64,000 nt of DNA from Siphonobacter curvatus (GCF_002943425.1 NZ_PTRA01000001.1:372001-436000), one strand, 5' to 3'; positions 25,456 through 34,539 are shown, counted from the stretch's first letter. The notes: generated by a model not told the origin, from the sequence alone. Numbers and translations: made by a program.

Positions 25456-26959
25456 CGACGTAGGCTTTCAACGACTCATTGACTTGTAGGGGCAGGTGTT
25501 TCAGATACGCGGCTTTCAGCGAAAGGTTGCCCGACTCGTAATCAGCCCGGATAGCGGCGTAATGGCGGGCGGCCAATCCCAACGCATACGGTGTGGCAAA
25601 AGACGAACCTTCAATGGCACCAGACTCCTGTTTGCAGGAACGATACGGGTTGCGAAAACTACCCTCTTCCGTTAGCACGCCAAGCGTAACGTATCGGTTC
25701 GAGTAGTTTTCGTAAGGTACCAGTTGCTTTTTAGTAATCACGAAAGGCCTGGGCAAAATCTCAAGGGGTCTCCGGGATGGACCCGGCTTCACAGTTGTAA
25801 CGGTAATGATGTTATCGAGCCCCAAACAGGCCGGATAAAAGGAAGTACTGGAAATATCTTTCGGCGTGCCGTCTATATCGCCGTGATTACCCGCAGCACA
25901 GAATACCATCACCCCAGCTTTATTCAGGGTTTCGAAGAACCGCTCCAGCAACGGAATTTTCGCTCCGTAATACCCAAAACTGGCGTTGACGATATTCGCT
26001 TTGTTTCGAACTACGTAAGCCAGGGCACAGAGCAGATCGGAAAGGGAGCCAATGCCCTCCTGATCGAAAACCTTCAGGATCATCAGTCGCGTGCGGGGCG
26101 AAAGCTGATGAATGATGTGAGCCACTTTAGTACCGTGTCGGTACAGGTTGTTATCAATCGGCAGGTGTTCGGAAGAAGGCGGAGCGAGGTCGGGGTACGC
26201 AAAATTCCAGCCAATTTGTTCCACCGCTACGGTACCTTTCGAGCAAGGATCAATCGCTTGCTGGTACCAGCACGGAATCTGATAGTCCCGGTCTTCCAGA
26301 CCCGTATCGATGATGGCTACGGTAGTCTCGTCGGACGATCGATTATATTTTCCCAGGTAATACTGATTCGGATCGACCCGCGTAGATTCAATGACCTCGC
26401 AAGCGGAAGGATCCCAGGCGACGGCGGAGGTGCAATAGTCCAGTTCTGTTTCCATCCGTCCCACCGGCGGTTGCGTCGAAGCGTGTTTGGGAGGAACGCC
26501 TTCTACCTGACTAATGCCCCGAAGCTCGTGTAGGTTTTCACCTTCCAGTAAAAAAGTGAGCGGTCCCAGACAATCACATTCAACCGTCCGCTGAATCTGA
26601 TACCGTTTATGATTTAAATCGTAGAGATACGCCGAGCAACTAGCCCGTTCGACTTCCGTCAGCGTTCGGTTGAACAAAATCTCGTAATTCCTGCCGTTGA
26701 AGAAGTCGAGTAATTGCTGGCGAGTCGTCAGTTCGAATCTATTTCCTTTTTCATCGAATAATTCCAGGGATTCAATCTGTACAATCTGACGGTTCCGATA
26801 GGCGAAACCCGTTCCCGATTCTACTTCTACAATATCCCGGTACTTGGCATTCCCCCGAAACAAACGAAGGAAATCATCTTTGGTACGAAAAGAACTGACC
26901 ATGGGTTTGCCTCGGCGAAGGGGCTCTTCCCGATTGGGGTCGGGCTCTTGATTTTGCAT
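25424..26959 (-). CDS. S8 family (subtilisin-like) serine protease
   Basis: A 511-residue protein with the subtilase triad: Asp218 in AIIDTGLED, His275 in YRHGTKVAHI and Ser453 in EGSSFATPYALG, with Asn325 in VNASFGYYG as the oxyanion residue. The first ~200 residues are a separate N-terminal region of unknown fold. No signal peptide or membrane helix is seen, so it appears cytoplasmic, which is unusual for a subtilase, and it has 11 cysteines. It lies between the anti-sigma-like gene (37 bases upstream) and the CHAT protease (overlapping start). Role is unknown; processing of a partner such as the anti-sigma protein or CHAT protein is only a hypothesis. Confidence 0.9.
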   Translation of the reverse strand: MQNQEPDPNREEPLRRGKPMVSSFRTKDDFLRLFRGNAKYRDIVEVESGTGFAYRNRQIVQIESLELFDEKGNRFELTTRQQLLDFFNGRNYEILFNRTLTEVERASCSAYLYDLNHKRYQIQRTVECDCLGPLTFLLEGENLHELRGISQVEGVPPKHASTQPPVGRMETELDYCTSAVAWDPSACEVIESTRVDPNQYYLGKYNRSSDETTVAIIDTGLEDRDYQIPCWYQQAIDPCSKGTVAVEQIGWNFAYPDLAPPSSEHLPIDNNLYRHGTKVAHIIHQLSPRTRLMILKVFDQEGIGSLSDLLCALAYVVRNKANIVNASFGYYGAKIPLLERFFETLNKAGVMVFCAAGNHGDIDGTPKDISSTSFYPACLGLDNIITVTTVKPGPSRRPLEILPRPFVITKKQLVPYENYSNRYVTLGVLTEEGSFRNPYRSCKQESGAIEGSSFATPYALGLAARHYAAIRADYESGNLSLKAAYLKHLPLQVNESLKAYVVDGQYIPYRP

Positions 26960-26996
26960 AGAAGATAGGAGTTAAGGTTAAACGAATAAAAGGGGG

Positions 26997-27704
26997 TTAT
27001 TTCATCCATTCGACAGCCTCGGCCTTACCCGGTAAGCCTTCCTGCACCACACGCTTCAGTAAAGACTCCACGGCTTCTGCATCCTCGGGACGGTTGCGTT
27101 GAATACGGGCCAGTGCTTCATAAAAAGGACCCGGATTCGCGTACAGATCGGTTCGCCGACTCAGGTGCTGAAAGTGTTCAATGGCCTGATCATATTGTTT
27201 CAGCCGCAGAGCCGTAAGGCCCGCCAGCCGCTGAGCGTCGCTATCGGTAGCGTGTTGTACCAGCCAGGCGTCAAAGAGCTGAGCGGCCTGGGGTAATTTA
27301 CTCTGATTGTACAGGCCAATCCCCTGCTGAAGGGTATCGCTGCGACCACTCATCGCCGTACCCAGGGTTTGTAATTCCTGGCTTACGTACGCATCGGCCA
27401 GCTCTCGCCGCGAGGGTTCCTGCATTCGCCAGAACCACAGGCCCAGTACCACCAGCAATACGGCCGCCAGCCCTGCTGCGTATCCGATCCAGGAACGTTG
27501 TACGACGGGTCGCGGGGGTTGCCCTTCCCATTGTTTCCGTTTTTCAGCCAATACTTCCAGTCGAGCAGCCTGACGGGCCTGTAAATAAAAAGCTGCCGCC
27601 GAAGCAAGTTCGGGGTCGGTTTTCAGGGCTTCTGCAAATTGTTTTCGCTCGGTCTCGGGCATTTCACCCTGGAAAAACCGATCCACTTGTTCTAATTCAT
27701 TCAT
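26997..27704 (-). CDS. Membrane anti-sigma-like protein with periplasmic TPRs
   Basis: A 235-residue single-pass membrane protein. The N-terminal ~55 residues, with VDRFFQGEMPETERKQFAEA, resemble the cytoplasmic segment of Bacteroidota anti-sigma factors. A membrane helix (about residues 72-92) follows, and the rest contains tetratricopeptide-like repeats (about 125-235). It starts three bases after the sigma factor stop codon; a GTG at 27707 is in frame, but the ATG at 27704 is preferred. Adjacency and topology suggest it holds the sigma factor at the membrane and senses a signal outside. This is inference; no zinc-binding anti-sigma motif is present. Confidence 0.7.
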   Translation of the reverse strand: MNELEQVDRFFQGEMPETERKQFAEALKTDPELASAAAFYLQARQAARLEVLAEKRKQWEGQPPRPVVQRSWIGYAAGLAAVLLVVLGLWFWRMQEPSRRELADAYVSQELQTLGTAMSGRSDTLQQGIGLYNQSKLPQAAQLFDAWLVQHATDSDAQRLAGLTALRLKQYDQAIEHFQHLSRRTDLYANPGPFYEALARIQRNRPEDAEAVESLLKRVVQEGLPGKAEAVEWMK

Positions 27705-27707
27705 CAC

Positions 27708-28304
27708 CTACGATCTTCTGCTTTTGGATTCCGCATATAAGGCCCTCAATCGCTCCAGACAACGTAAGCGGCTGGTTTTGGCTACGGCTGCCGTCTGGTA
27801 TTGTAAATGCTGGGCGATCTCTTCGTCGGAATACCCTTCTCCCCAGGCTAGCACCATCTGTCGGCACTTATCGCCTAAACTGGCCAATCGCTCCCGAAGT
27901 AGTGTCAGGTCACTTTCCGTCATCAGATGCTGTAGTACCGTTCGGGTTTCGTCGGGCAATACCAAATCCTCCAGCGATACGCCCTGATGGACACTTTCCC
28001 GATTAGTCGAATTTTTTCGAACCAGGTCAACACATTTGTTATAAAAAATTTGATAGAGGTAGGTTTTCAGGCCCGAGCGGCCTTCAAAACGATTGGAGGT
28101 AAGGTGTTCGATGACGGTGAGTACAGCGTCGGAGTAAGCACTGGCACATTCATCGGGACTCAGCTTGTGCTTAAACGTCGCTTCCCGAATCAGGTATTGA
28201 TACTGCTCGTAGAGGCGATTTTCACAGTTACGACGCAAATTCCCGCCGGCTTTGATTCCCGCGATAAGATCCGAATCCGAAAGAGCTCGTTTTAATAAAA
28301 TCAT
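27708..28304 (-). CDS. ECF-type RNA polymerase sigma factor
   Basis: A 198-residue sigma-70 family protein with region 2 (about residues 25-95, including SDAVLTVIEHL and GRSGLKTYLYQIFYNKCVDL) and region 4 (about 130-190), whose helix-turn-helix contains GEGYSDEEIAQHLQY. It opens a four-gene run on the minus strand: sigma factor, anti-sigma-like protein, S8 protease, CHAT protease. It probably directs transcription of its own operon, as ECF factors often do. The upstream 140 bases are shared with a divergent LuxR-type gene. Confidence 0.92.
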   Translation of the reverse strand: MILLKRALSDSDLIAGIKAGGNLRRNCENRLYEQYQYLIREATFKHKLSPDECASAYSDAVLTVIEHLTSNRFEGRSGLKTYLYQIFYNKCVDLVRKNSTNRESVHQGVSLEDLVLPDETRTVLQHLMTESDLTLLRERLASLGDKCRQMVLAWGEGYSDEEIAQHLQYQTAAVAKTSRLRCLERLRALYAESKSRRS

Positions 28305-28446
28305 GGAGGAACAGGCAAGGAAAGCGGCTGTAAATTAAACAGTTAGTAGTAAAATAATCGAACGATGTATTTTTTTTATCGAAAGATGTTTCCGCTCTAC
28401 AGGCGAAGTGCGACCAAACCATCAGAACGCACTAACAGCTACCATC

Positions 28447-28707
28447 ATGTCTAGCTTACCTCAATCTCGCCGCTTTTATCTGTCGCCCCGCGAACTCCAG
28501 TTACCCGATACGGCCTTAACCCTCCGCGAACGTGAAGTGCTGGGGCTACTGGCTCAGGGAATGAGTTACAAAATGATCGCTTACGAGTGTGGAATCACCT
28601 TTAATACGGTTCAAACGCACATCAAACGCGTGTACATGAAATTAGGAGTCAATTCAGCTACCGAAGCCATTTTACTGGGCTTCCGAAAGGGTATCATTTC
28701 TTTATAA
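28447..28707 (+). CDS. Small solitary LuxR-type helix-turn-helix protein
   Basis: An 86-residue protein that is essentially one GerE/LuxR DNA-binding domain. LTLREREVLGLLAQGMSYKM is the first part of the fold, and FNTVQTHIKRVYMKLG is the recognition helix region. There is no receiver or ligand-binding domain. A longer frame from 28408 exists, but the ATG at 28447 is the better start. It is divergent from the ECF sigma operon across a shared intergenic region, so it could regulate that operon. It ends at a terminator hairpin. Confidence 0.82.
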   Translation: MSSLPQSRRFYLSPRELQLPDTALTLREREVLGLLAQGMSYKMIAYECGITFNTVQTHIKRVYMKLGVNSATEAILLGFRKGIISL

Positions 28708-28743
28708 ATCGACCCGTTCAACCTTCAACTTGCTTTATATCGG

Positions 28744-28776
28744 GGCTGGCTTTTTTGAAAGTCAGCCTTATTTTTT
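28744..28776 (+). terminator. Terminator after the LuxR-type gene
   Basis: GGCTGGC (28744-28750) pairs with GTCAGCC (28761-28767) with one mismatch, followed by TTATTTTTT. Confidence 0.7.
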
Positions 28777-30397
28777 ACAAATACCGAATTCCTTTCTGAA
28801 CCGCAGCCAGGCGGTCTTTTCGAATGAAAATGCGTACACCCTCCACGCGACTCAGAAACTGGTAATGTCGCTGGATGTACCGTCGAATGGCAGGAATGCT
28901 TTCGTGAATAGCGGAGGTATGCACAAACGGGAAGTTGTGTGTAGAGCCTACGGCATCTACGAACACGGCGGGGGTATTGGTTTTCAAATTATGTAAATAC
29001 CGCTGCTGATAATCCACCATGAGTGGACTTTCGGTGGTGCAACGGACGGAATGATTTTCGGCGACAGCCTGCGGCATCTGAGCCATGACGTATCCCTCGG
29101 TCCACCAGCCCCAGATGGCTAAACTTTCGCCCGGTCCAGCGTACTGATGAATTGTAGTAATGACCCGGTTGGAAGCCAGGTCTTTGCTTTCTTCCGCATT
29201 GGTATAAGAAGTGTTCCGAATCAGGGAAGTCCACCAAACGGAAGATCCCACGACAATTAAAGCGACGGTATAATTGAACTGAACCGTGCGGTAGGAAAAA
29301 TGCCGGGTAATCGAACGGAGCGAAAATGTGTTGACAAACGTAAGGAAGGGAATGAAATACAATAAATAATGGTGGAAGAACATACCCGGTTTCACAATGG
29401 TATAAGCCGTAATCAGAAACCAGCTAGCCAGAAAAACAAGCAGGGATTTTTCGAGTTTCCAGAACCAGCGAAACGCGAACAAAAAGAGCAGAATACTGAT
29501 GAGCAGGAAATCACGGAACGGGAATACTTTCACCAGCATGGCTACCAGATGATGGAACCGTCGGTACAGACTAACTTCCTGTCCATACACTAGGTTACCT
29601 TCAATGTAATACAGATAAAAATCGCCGAGAACTTGATAATAGAGCAGGAAGCCAAAAAACAGCACCGTAACGGAAATCGCTCCCAGCACCAGGCTGATGA
29701 TGCCTTGGTACGCTCGTATCTGGAAACATAAGTACAGACCATAACCGCTGAAAACCAGGGCTATGGGTAAGCTTTGGATCTTTGCCCAGGGCACTAAGGC
29801 CAATACAAAACCCAGTATAAATCCGGAAGACTGAGGAGTTTTCTGAATCGAAGCCAGCGTGTACAGACTGATACTGAAAAGAAAAATAGACAGGATTTCG
29901 CTTGAGTAATGAATGAAATCGTGGGTCTGATTATAAGCGTAAAATAGTAGGGTCAGCGTAAGCGATAAACGAGCCGATTGGGTATCGAAAAAAGACTGAA
30001 GAGCCTTATACAAAGCTATGAGCGTACCGATGATCAGAAGCAGACAAACCATGCGACAAGACGTATAGTCAAAAGTACCCGTGAGGAGTTTGCCCAAAAA
30101 AAGTACGTAGCTGTTGAGAGGTCCGGAAGTGGTCCCATCCACCGACTGCCAGAAAATTGGCCGATCCCACAGCGTCATCGCTTGAGTGATGACCGAACTT
30201 TCATCAATGTTGATCTGCTGGTTGTAAAGAATAAAGGGTAATCGTAAGACGGTGAGAATCAAAATCAACGTACTTAGAAACACCGTATCCGACTGGTGTT
30301 TCTGCCAGTTCAACTGGATGAGAATGAACAGGAATCCCAGCGATAGGATAAAAAAGTAAATAGGATTGCTGTCAAACAAAACGAGTTCCTTCATCAT
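28775..30397 (-). CDS. Polytopic membrane protein, GT39/PMT-like glycosyltransferase
   Basis: A 540-residue protein with about 11-12 predicted membrane helices over residues 10-400 and a soluble C-terminal tail. The acidic pair in NQQINIDESSVITQAM between the second and third helices resembles the first extracytoplasmic loop of GT39/ArnT-type enzymes, which transfer sugars from polyprenyl phosphate. The family call rests on topology and this motif only. No polysaccharide cluster surrounds it. Two tandem ATG codons (30397 and 30394) can serve as start. Confidence 0.65.
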   Translation of the reverse strand: MMKELVLFDSNPIYFFILSLGFLFILIQLNWQKHQSDTVFLSTLILILTVLRLPFILYNQQINIDESSVITQAMTLWDRPIFWQSVDGTTSGPLNSYVLFLGKLLTGTFDYTSCRMVCLLLIIGTLIALYKALQSFFDTQSARLSLTLTLLFYAYNQTHDFIHYSSEILSIFLFSISLYTLASIQKTPQSSGFILGFVLALVPWAKIQSLPIALVFSGYGLYLCFQIRAYQGIISLVLGAISVTVLFFGFLLYYQVLGDFYLYYIEGNLVYGQEVSLYRRFHHLVAMLVKVFPFRDFLLISILLFLFAFRWFWKLEKSLLVFLASWFLITAYTIVKPGMFFHHYLLYFIPFLTFVNTFSLRSITRHFSYRTVQFNYTVALIVVGSSVWWTSLIRNTSYTNAEESKDLASNRVITTIHQYAGPGESLAIWGWWTEGYVMAQMPQAVAENHSVRCTTESPLMVDYQQRYLHNLKTNTPAVFVDAVGSTHNFPFVHTSAIHESIPAIRRYIQRHYQFLSRVEGVRIFIRKDRLAAVQKGIRYL

Positions 30398-30618
30398 TCG
30401 TAGTTAAGAATGACACTGATGACTGAGGGGATGTGCAATGAATAGCGGAATGCGGGTGTTGAAGCCTAGGAATAGGCGGTTTCCTTAGAAACAGCTGCAA
30501 CGAAATACTACCTGGCGGAGTAGGGTAAGAATGCGTACTGTAAAGTACGCGGAACAGTCAGCAAGATCAGCGATACATGCTGAAATTACAAATAAATAGC
30601 GGAAAGTTTGGGTACAAA

Positions 30619-30647
30619 AAAGGCTGGCCCTATTCAGACCAGCCTTT
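30619..30647 (-). terminator. Terminator after the serine hydrolase gene
   Basis: AAAGGCTGG (30619-30627) and CCAGCCTTT (30639-30647) form a nine-pair stem; on the minus strand it is followed by a T run. Confidence 0.85.
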
Positions 30648-30650
30648 GGC

Positions 30651-32081
30651 TTATCTTCTTCTCTTTTTCTTTACCGGAGCCTTACGTTTGACCGGGGCTT
30701 TGGCTTTCGCACCCCGCTTGACAACGGCATGATGGCGTCCTTTGCGATGCACTACCTTATGTTTGACCACCGGAGCGACGGGTAACATTTTGTAGAGATC
30801 TGACAGGGAAAGCTCCGGCGTAACGTCGCCTCCGCCCTGCATCCCTTCGCCCGCCAGCATCTGATCGCCCGTTTCGGGATCCACGTTTTCACCCCGCAGG
30901 AAGAACCGGGCTTTATCCGGGTACAAAATGGCTTGTACCATTTTTACCTGCGATAGATAGCTGTTGGCTACGTTGGAAAGCATAATGATACTACTCTGAT
31001 CGGGGCGGTTTCGCATGAAATAATTCTTGAAACCATGCCACCAGCCGGTATGGAAGGTCAGCCACTGATCATTGGGTATTTTCTGTAAACGCCAGCCGAA
31101 GCCGTAGTTCCGCGTAACGAGTCGGGAGTCATCGTTGGCTGGTCGAAAAGCTTCTTCCAGCGTTTTCTGGCTAATGAGTTGTTCGGTATACAAGCCCCGA
31201 TCCCACTTAAACATATCTTCAGCCGTGGAATACAAACTCTTATCACCCGTTACGCTGTCGAGATAATCAATGGCCAGCGATCGTCGGCCTCCCGTATAGC
31301 CCGTTGCGGCGGCCATGAGCAGGTTCGTATTGGTGCCGTCGTACACGAAGGTGTTGTTCATACCCAGGGGTTTGAACAAATTTTGCTCGGCGTATTTGCT
31401 AAAAGGTTTTCCGCTGAGTTTTTCAACGATATAGGAAAGCAGGACGTAATTCGTGTTGTTGTAGTGAAACCGCACATTCGGACGACCATAGGGAACGGGC
31501 TTATACAAACAAAGCTTATCGACTACTTCCTGATTACTGAGTGGTTGAGTTTTGTCACAGTACTTTTCCAATCCGTACTGATAGCTGGGCAGGCCCGAGC
31601 GGTGCGTTAGGAGCAGTCGAATGGTGATGGACGAATCGTAAGGAAAATTAGGAATGAATTTATAAACCGGATCGTCGTAGTTAAGAAGTCCTTTTTCTTT
31701 CAATTGCATGACTGCTACGGCCGTGAACTGCTTGGAGACCGACGCGAGCTGAAAAGGCGTCGTGGTCGTAAGCGTATCCCGTAGGGTCAGATTCTTGTAC
31801 CCGAATGCACCTTTGTAAATTACTTTACCGTACTGAGCGACTAATACGGTCCCGTTGAAGCCGTATCGGTTGTGCAGGTTATGAAAGAACGTGTCGAGCT
31901 GACCAGCTTTCCGACTGGCTTCAGCCGGATTAAAGCGTTTGGCGATACTATCATTAAGAATCGCTACGGCTGGATTGCTGACGGCGACGCTAGTAGCCGC
32001 TTCTTTGGGGCTTTGTGAGCAACCGAGTAATGAAAATAAACCCCAAATAATAGCAACGGAACAAAAACGAGCAACGGACAC
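30651..32081 (-). CDS. Serine hydrolase lipoprotein (beta-lactamase/class C family) with basic tail
   Basis: A 476-residue protein. From the GTG at 32081 the N-terminus is a short lipoprotein signal ending LLGC (Cys21); a TTG further upstream (32114) is also in frame. The serine beta-lactamase-like domain has SVSK (S114-x-x-K117) and a Tyr motif in FHYNNTNY. The family includes D-aminopeptidases, esterases and penicillin-binding-like enzymes; the substrate is unknown. The last ~40 residues are extremely basic, with KAKAPVKRKAPVKKKRRR-like repeats, odd for an envelope enzyme. A terminator follows directly. Confidence 0.85.
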   Translation of the reverse strand: MSVARFCSVAIIWGLFSLLGCSQSPKEAATSVAVSNPAVAILNDSIAKRFNPAEASRKAGQLDTFFHNLHNRYGFNGTVLVAQYGKVIYKGAFGYKNLTLRDTLTTTTPFQLASVSKQFTAVAVMQLKEKGLLNYDDPVYKFIPNFPYDSSITIRLLLTHRSGLPSYQYGLEKYCDKTQPLSNQEVVDKLCLYKPVPYGRPNVRFHYNNTNYVLLSYIVEKLSGKPFSKYAEQNLFKPLGMNNTFVYDGTNTNLLMAAATGYTGGRRSLAIDYLDSVTGDKSLYSTAEDMFKWDRGLYTEQLISQKTLEEAFRPANDDSRLVTRNYGFGWRLQKIPNDQWLTFHTGWWHGFKNYFMRNRPDQSSIIMLSNVANSYLSQVKMVQAILYPDKARFFLRGENVDPETGDQMLAGEGMQGGGDVTPELSLSDLYKMLPVAPVVKHKVVHRKGRHHAVVKRGAKAKAPVKRKAPVKKKRRR

Positions 32082-32240
32082 GGTAATTGGGAGTTTAGTG
32101 ACAGTACAAAACAAAATTAGTCCTTAATCCTGGCTAAGGAACAAGAAAGTAACGAAAAATGTCGAAGGGAATTTACAAATGTAACGATACAAACCAGCGA
32201 TACTATATACGAAAAAGCAAAGATTAAGGCCTGCCTTACC

Positions 32241-32256
32241 TACTTTTGCAAAAGTA
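32241..32256 (+). promoter_or_regulatory. -7 promoter element inside a perfect 16-base palindrome
   Basis: TACTTTTGCAAAAGTA is a perfect palindrome whose left half is a TAnnTTTG element. It lies 162 bases upstream of the esterase ATG. A close relative is found at 39593-39608. Confidence 0.45.
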
Positions 32257-32418
32257 TCTTACCAACAGGGGGACCGCCTTCTTCAATACTGTTCAAGTGC
32301 TGAACTTTCTTTTCTAAGGGCGTTAACCTTTACTTACTTACTGTGTTCTATGCATAGGAGGCATACTTACGTAGTGAGTAATCCCAACACCCGCCTTTTA
32401 CCTATTAAAAACCACTGC

Positions 32419-34401
32419 ATGAAACTATTTTTTACTTGGATATTCAGTATAGCAACTCTGGGAGCCGTATTAGGTCAGGTAACTTTTTCCAAAATTCCGG
32501 CGGATAACCAGCTATTTCCCCGCAATGAACAATCGGAAGGAACCGTTGCCATTGCCGGTACCGTAACGGATGCCAGCGTAACCAAAATTTCCGTTCAGAT
32601 TTTTCGCGGATCAAATTTATACCGCTACGCCTCGCAAAACCTGAGTTTTCAGAATGGCCGGGCTTCTTTCGCTCTCAATCCAACCATTAAAGCCGAAACG
32701 GTAGAGTACCAGGCCAGAATCTACATCGTAAAAAACCGGGACTCAACCTTGTACGCCACTCGCGTCAATCTGGTAGCGGGCGATGTGTATTTGATCAGTG
32801 GGCAGTCGAATGCCGTAGCGGGGGGCGAAGGACCCGACTATATTTTGTACGATCCCCAGCAAAATGAATTCTGTCGAACTTATACGACCAGCTACGCTGC
32901 GGAAGGGCCCAAGTGGGTAGTCGCTAATGGCCTGAGCGTAAACGTGGGCGTGTGGGGTACGGAGTTACAACGCCTCATTCGACAGAATAATCAGATTCCC
33001 ACCTGTATTCTCAACAACGGCTCTGGGGGTCAGCCCATTACGTTTTTTAACGATCGTAATTCCGCTAACCCGTCCGACCTGGCTACTGATTATGGCCGGG
33101 CTTTGCACCGAAGCATGATGGCAGGCGTTCAGAATCAGGTCAAGGCTATTTTCTGGCGGCAGGGCGAGGCGGAAATTGGGGGTTTATCTTCGCAAATGCT
33201 GGAATATCCCGCTCAGTTTGATAAACTGTACCGCGGGTGGAAACAGGATTATCCCGGCTTGCAAAAGGTATACGTTACGCAAACGGGTATTCAGCCCGCT
33301 GGCGTGGGTGATCGGCCGGCTTTCGTACGGGATTTTCAACGGCGGACGGCCCAACTGTACCCCGATGTACGAACCATTACTACCATGGGCTTACTGGGCC
33401 ACGATGGGATCCATTACCGGGCTCAGGATAACGTCATTTTCGCTCATAATCTGTATCGCATGGTCAATCGGGATTTTTACGGCTCGACGGATACGCTGCA
33501 AATCAATTCCCCCGATCCACGTAAAATCTATTATTCCAATACTCAACAGACTCAACTGACCATCGAATTTGATATAGACCAAGAACTGGTGGCACAAAAA
33601 TCATTCGTTGGTACTTCCGTGCTTAATGGGCAGCAATTCACGCTGTATCTGAAAGATTATATCTATCTGGACGGACAGAGCGGCAGCGTAGATTCCCTGC
33701 GGGCTGAAGGCAATAAAGTGCACGTGTACCTCAATAAACCCGCTACGGCCACCCGGTTGACGTATCTGCCACCGGTGGTTCCGACGGGACACGCCATTGC
33801 GTATACAGGTCCGTATCTGCTCAACAAGCGAGAGCAGTACGCGTTTTGTTTCGAAAACGTAGCCATTGGTCCCTACCAGCCCAATCAGACGTTTCTGGCT
33901 ACGAATGTAGATTTATATGAAGTAGCTCTCCGCTGGAACCTGCTGCCCAATACGCTAGAAACCAAGCTCGAACGACAGGAGAACCTGGGAACATTCACCG
34001 CCTTAGGAACATTACCGGCAAACAGTATTACCTATACCGACAAGTCCGTCGCTCCCGGTTCTCGTTACATTTATCGACTGCGTACAACCCTACAGTCAGG
34101 AATTGAGCTGACTACGCTCTTGCTGGTAATGATGCCGCTGCCTACCTCCGTAGAAAAACCTGCCTCCTGGTCGGTGCAATTAATTCCTAATCCGGCTCAG
34201 GAGGAAGTACTGGTGCAGCTTTCAAAAGCTCAACCGGTTCGTATTACCCTACTGGATCAGACGGGACGTATTCTGGGAGAGCAACAGGCCACGCAGGCGG
34301 AGAGTCGGCTTCGGATTGGTCATCTGCCCAGCGGCCTGTACCTGTTACGCGTACAAACCAACGAAAGAACGCATACGCAGCGACTGGTTGTTCAGCATTA
34401 A
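32419..34401 (+). CDS. Secreted sialate O-acetylesterase-like SGNH hydrolase with T9SS sorting domain
   Basis: A 660-residue exported protein. The signal peptide ends at LGAVLGQ, and the ATG at 32419 is preferred over an upstream frame start at 32350. Residues about 115-355 form the SGNH/sialate O-acetylesterase domain: VYLISGQSNAVAGGEG with the nucleophile Ser, and LGHDGIHYRAQD with the Asp-x-x-His pair. A fibronectin-like region follows. The last ~75 residues (LIPNPAQEEVLVQLS to the end) match a type A C-terminal sorting domain for type IX secretion, so the enzyme is likely surface-attached or released. It removes acetyl groups from sugars; sialic acid as substrate is not certain. Confidence 0.88.
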   Translation: MKLFFTWIFSIATLGAVLGQVTFSKIPADNQLFPRNEQSEGTVAIAGTVTDASVTKISVQIFRGSNLYRYASQNLSFQNGRASFALNPTIKAETVEYQARIYIVKNRDSTLYATRVNLVAGDVYLISGQSNAVAGGEGPDYILYDPQQNEFCRTYTTSYAAEGPKWVVANGLSVNVGVWGTELQRLIRQNNQIPTCILNNGSGGQPITFFNDRNSANPSDLATDYGRALHRSMMAGVQNQVKAIFWRQGEAEIGGLSSQMLEYPAQFDKLYRGWKQDYPGLQKVYVTQTGIQPAGVGDRPAFVRDFQRRTAQLYPDVRTITTMGLLGHDGIHYRAQDNVIFAHNLYRMVNRDFYGSTDTLQINSPDPRKIYYSNTQQTQLTIEFDIDQELVAQKSFVGTSVLNGQQFTLYLKDYIYLDGQSGSVDSLRAEGNKVHVYLNKPATATRLTYLPPVVPTGHAIAYTGPYLLNKREQYAFCFENVAIGPYQPNQTFLATNVDLYEVALRWNLLPNTLETKLERQENLGTFTALGTLPANSITYTDKSVAPGSRYIYRLRTTLQSGIELTTLLLVMMPLPTSVEKPASWSVQLIPNPAQEEVLVQLSKAQPVRITLLDQTGRILGEQQATQAESRLRIGHLPSGLYLLRVQTNERTHTQRLVVQH

Positions 34402-34452
34402 GAAATCACCAGAAATTTTTAGAAAAATCCATCGCCCGTTCCATTCGCTTGG

Positions 34453-34460
34453 TAGCTTTG
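34453..34460 (+). promoter_or_regulatory. -7 promoter element for fumC
   Basis: TAGCTTTG matches TAnnTTTG and lies 79 bases upstream of the fumC ATG. Confidence 0.45.
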
Positions 34461-34539
34461 CGGCGAATTGCGTAAGCCCCTGGCGGAACGTTTTCTGTTC
34501 GCGTCCAGGCGTTCTCGCGGAACCGTTAAACGATAAATC

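Noticed and set aside
25724-26533. A 269-codon open frame on the plus strand
   Set aside because: It is antisense to the S8 protease gene, whose subtilase motifs are clear. The opposite frame shows no domain, signal peptide or promoter.
22768-26959. Craspase (type III-E CRISPR) or gasdermin interpretation of the CHAT and S8 genes
   Set aside because: No CRISPR repeats, Cas proteins or gasdermin-like small protein occur nearby, and the CHAT protein is exported and membrane-anchored.
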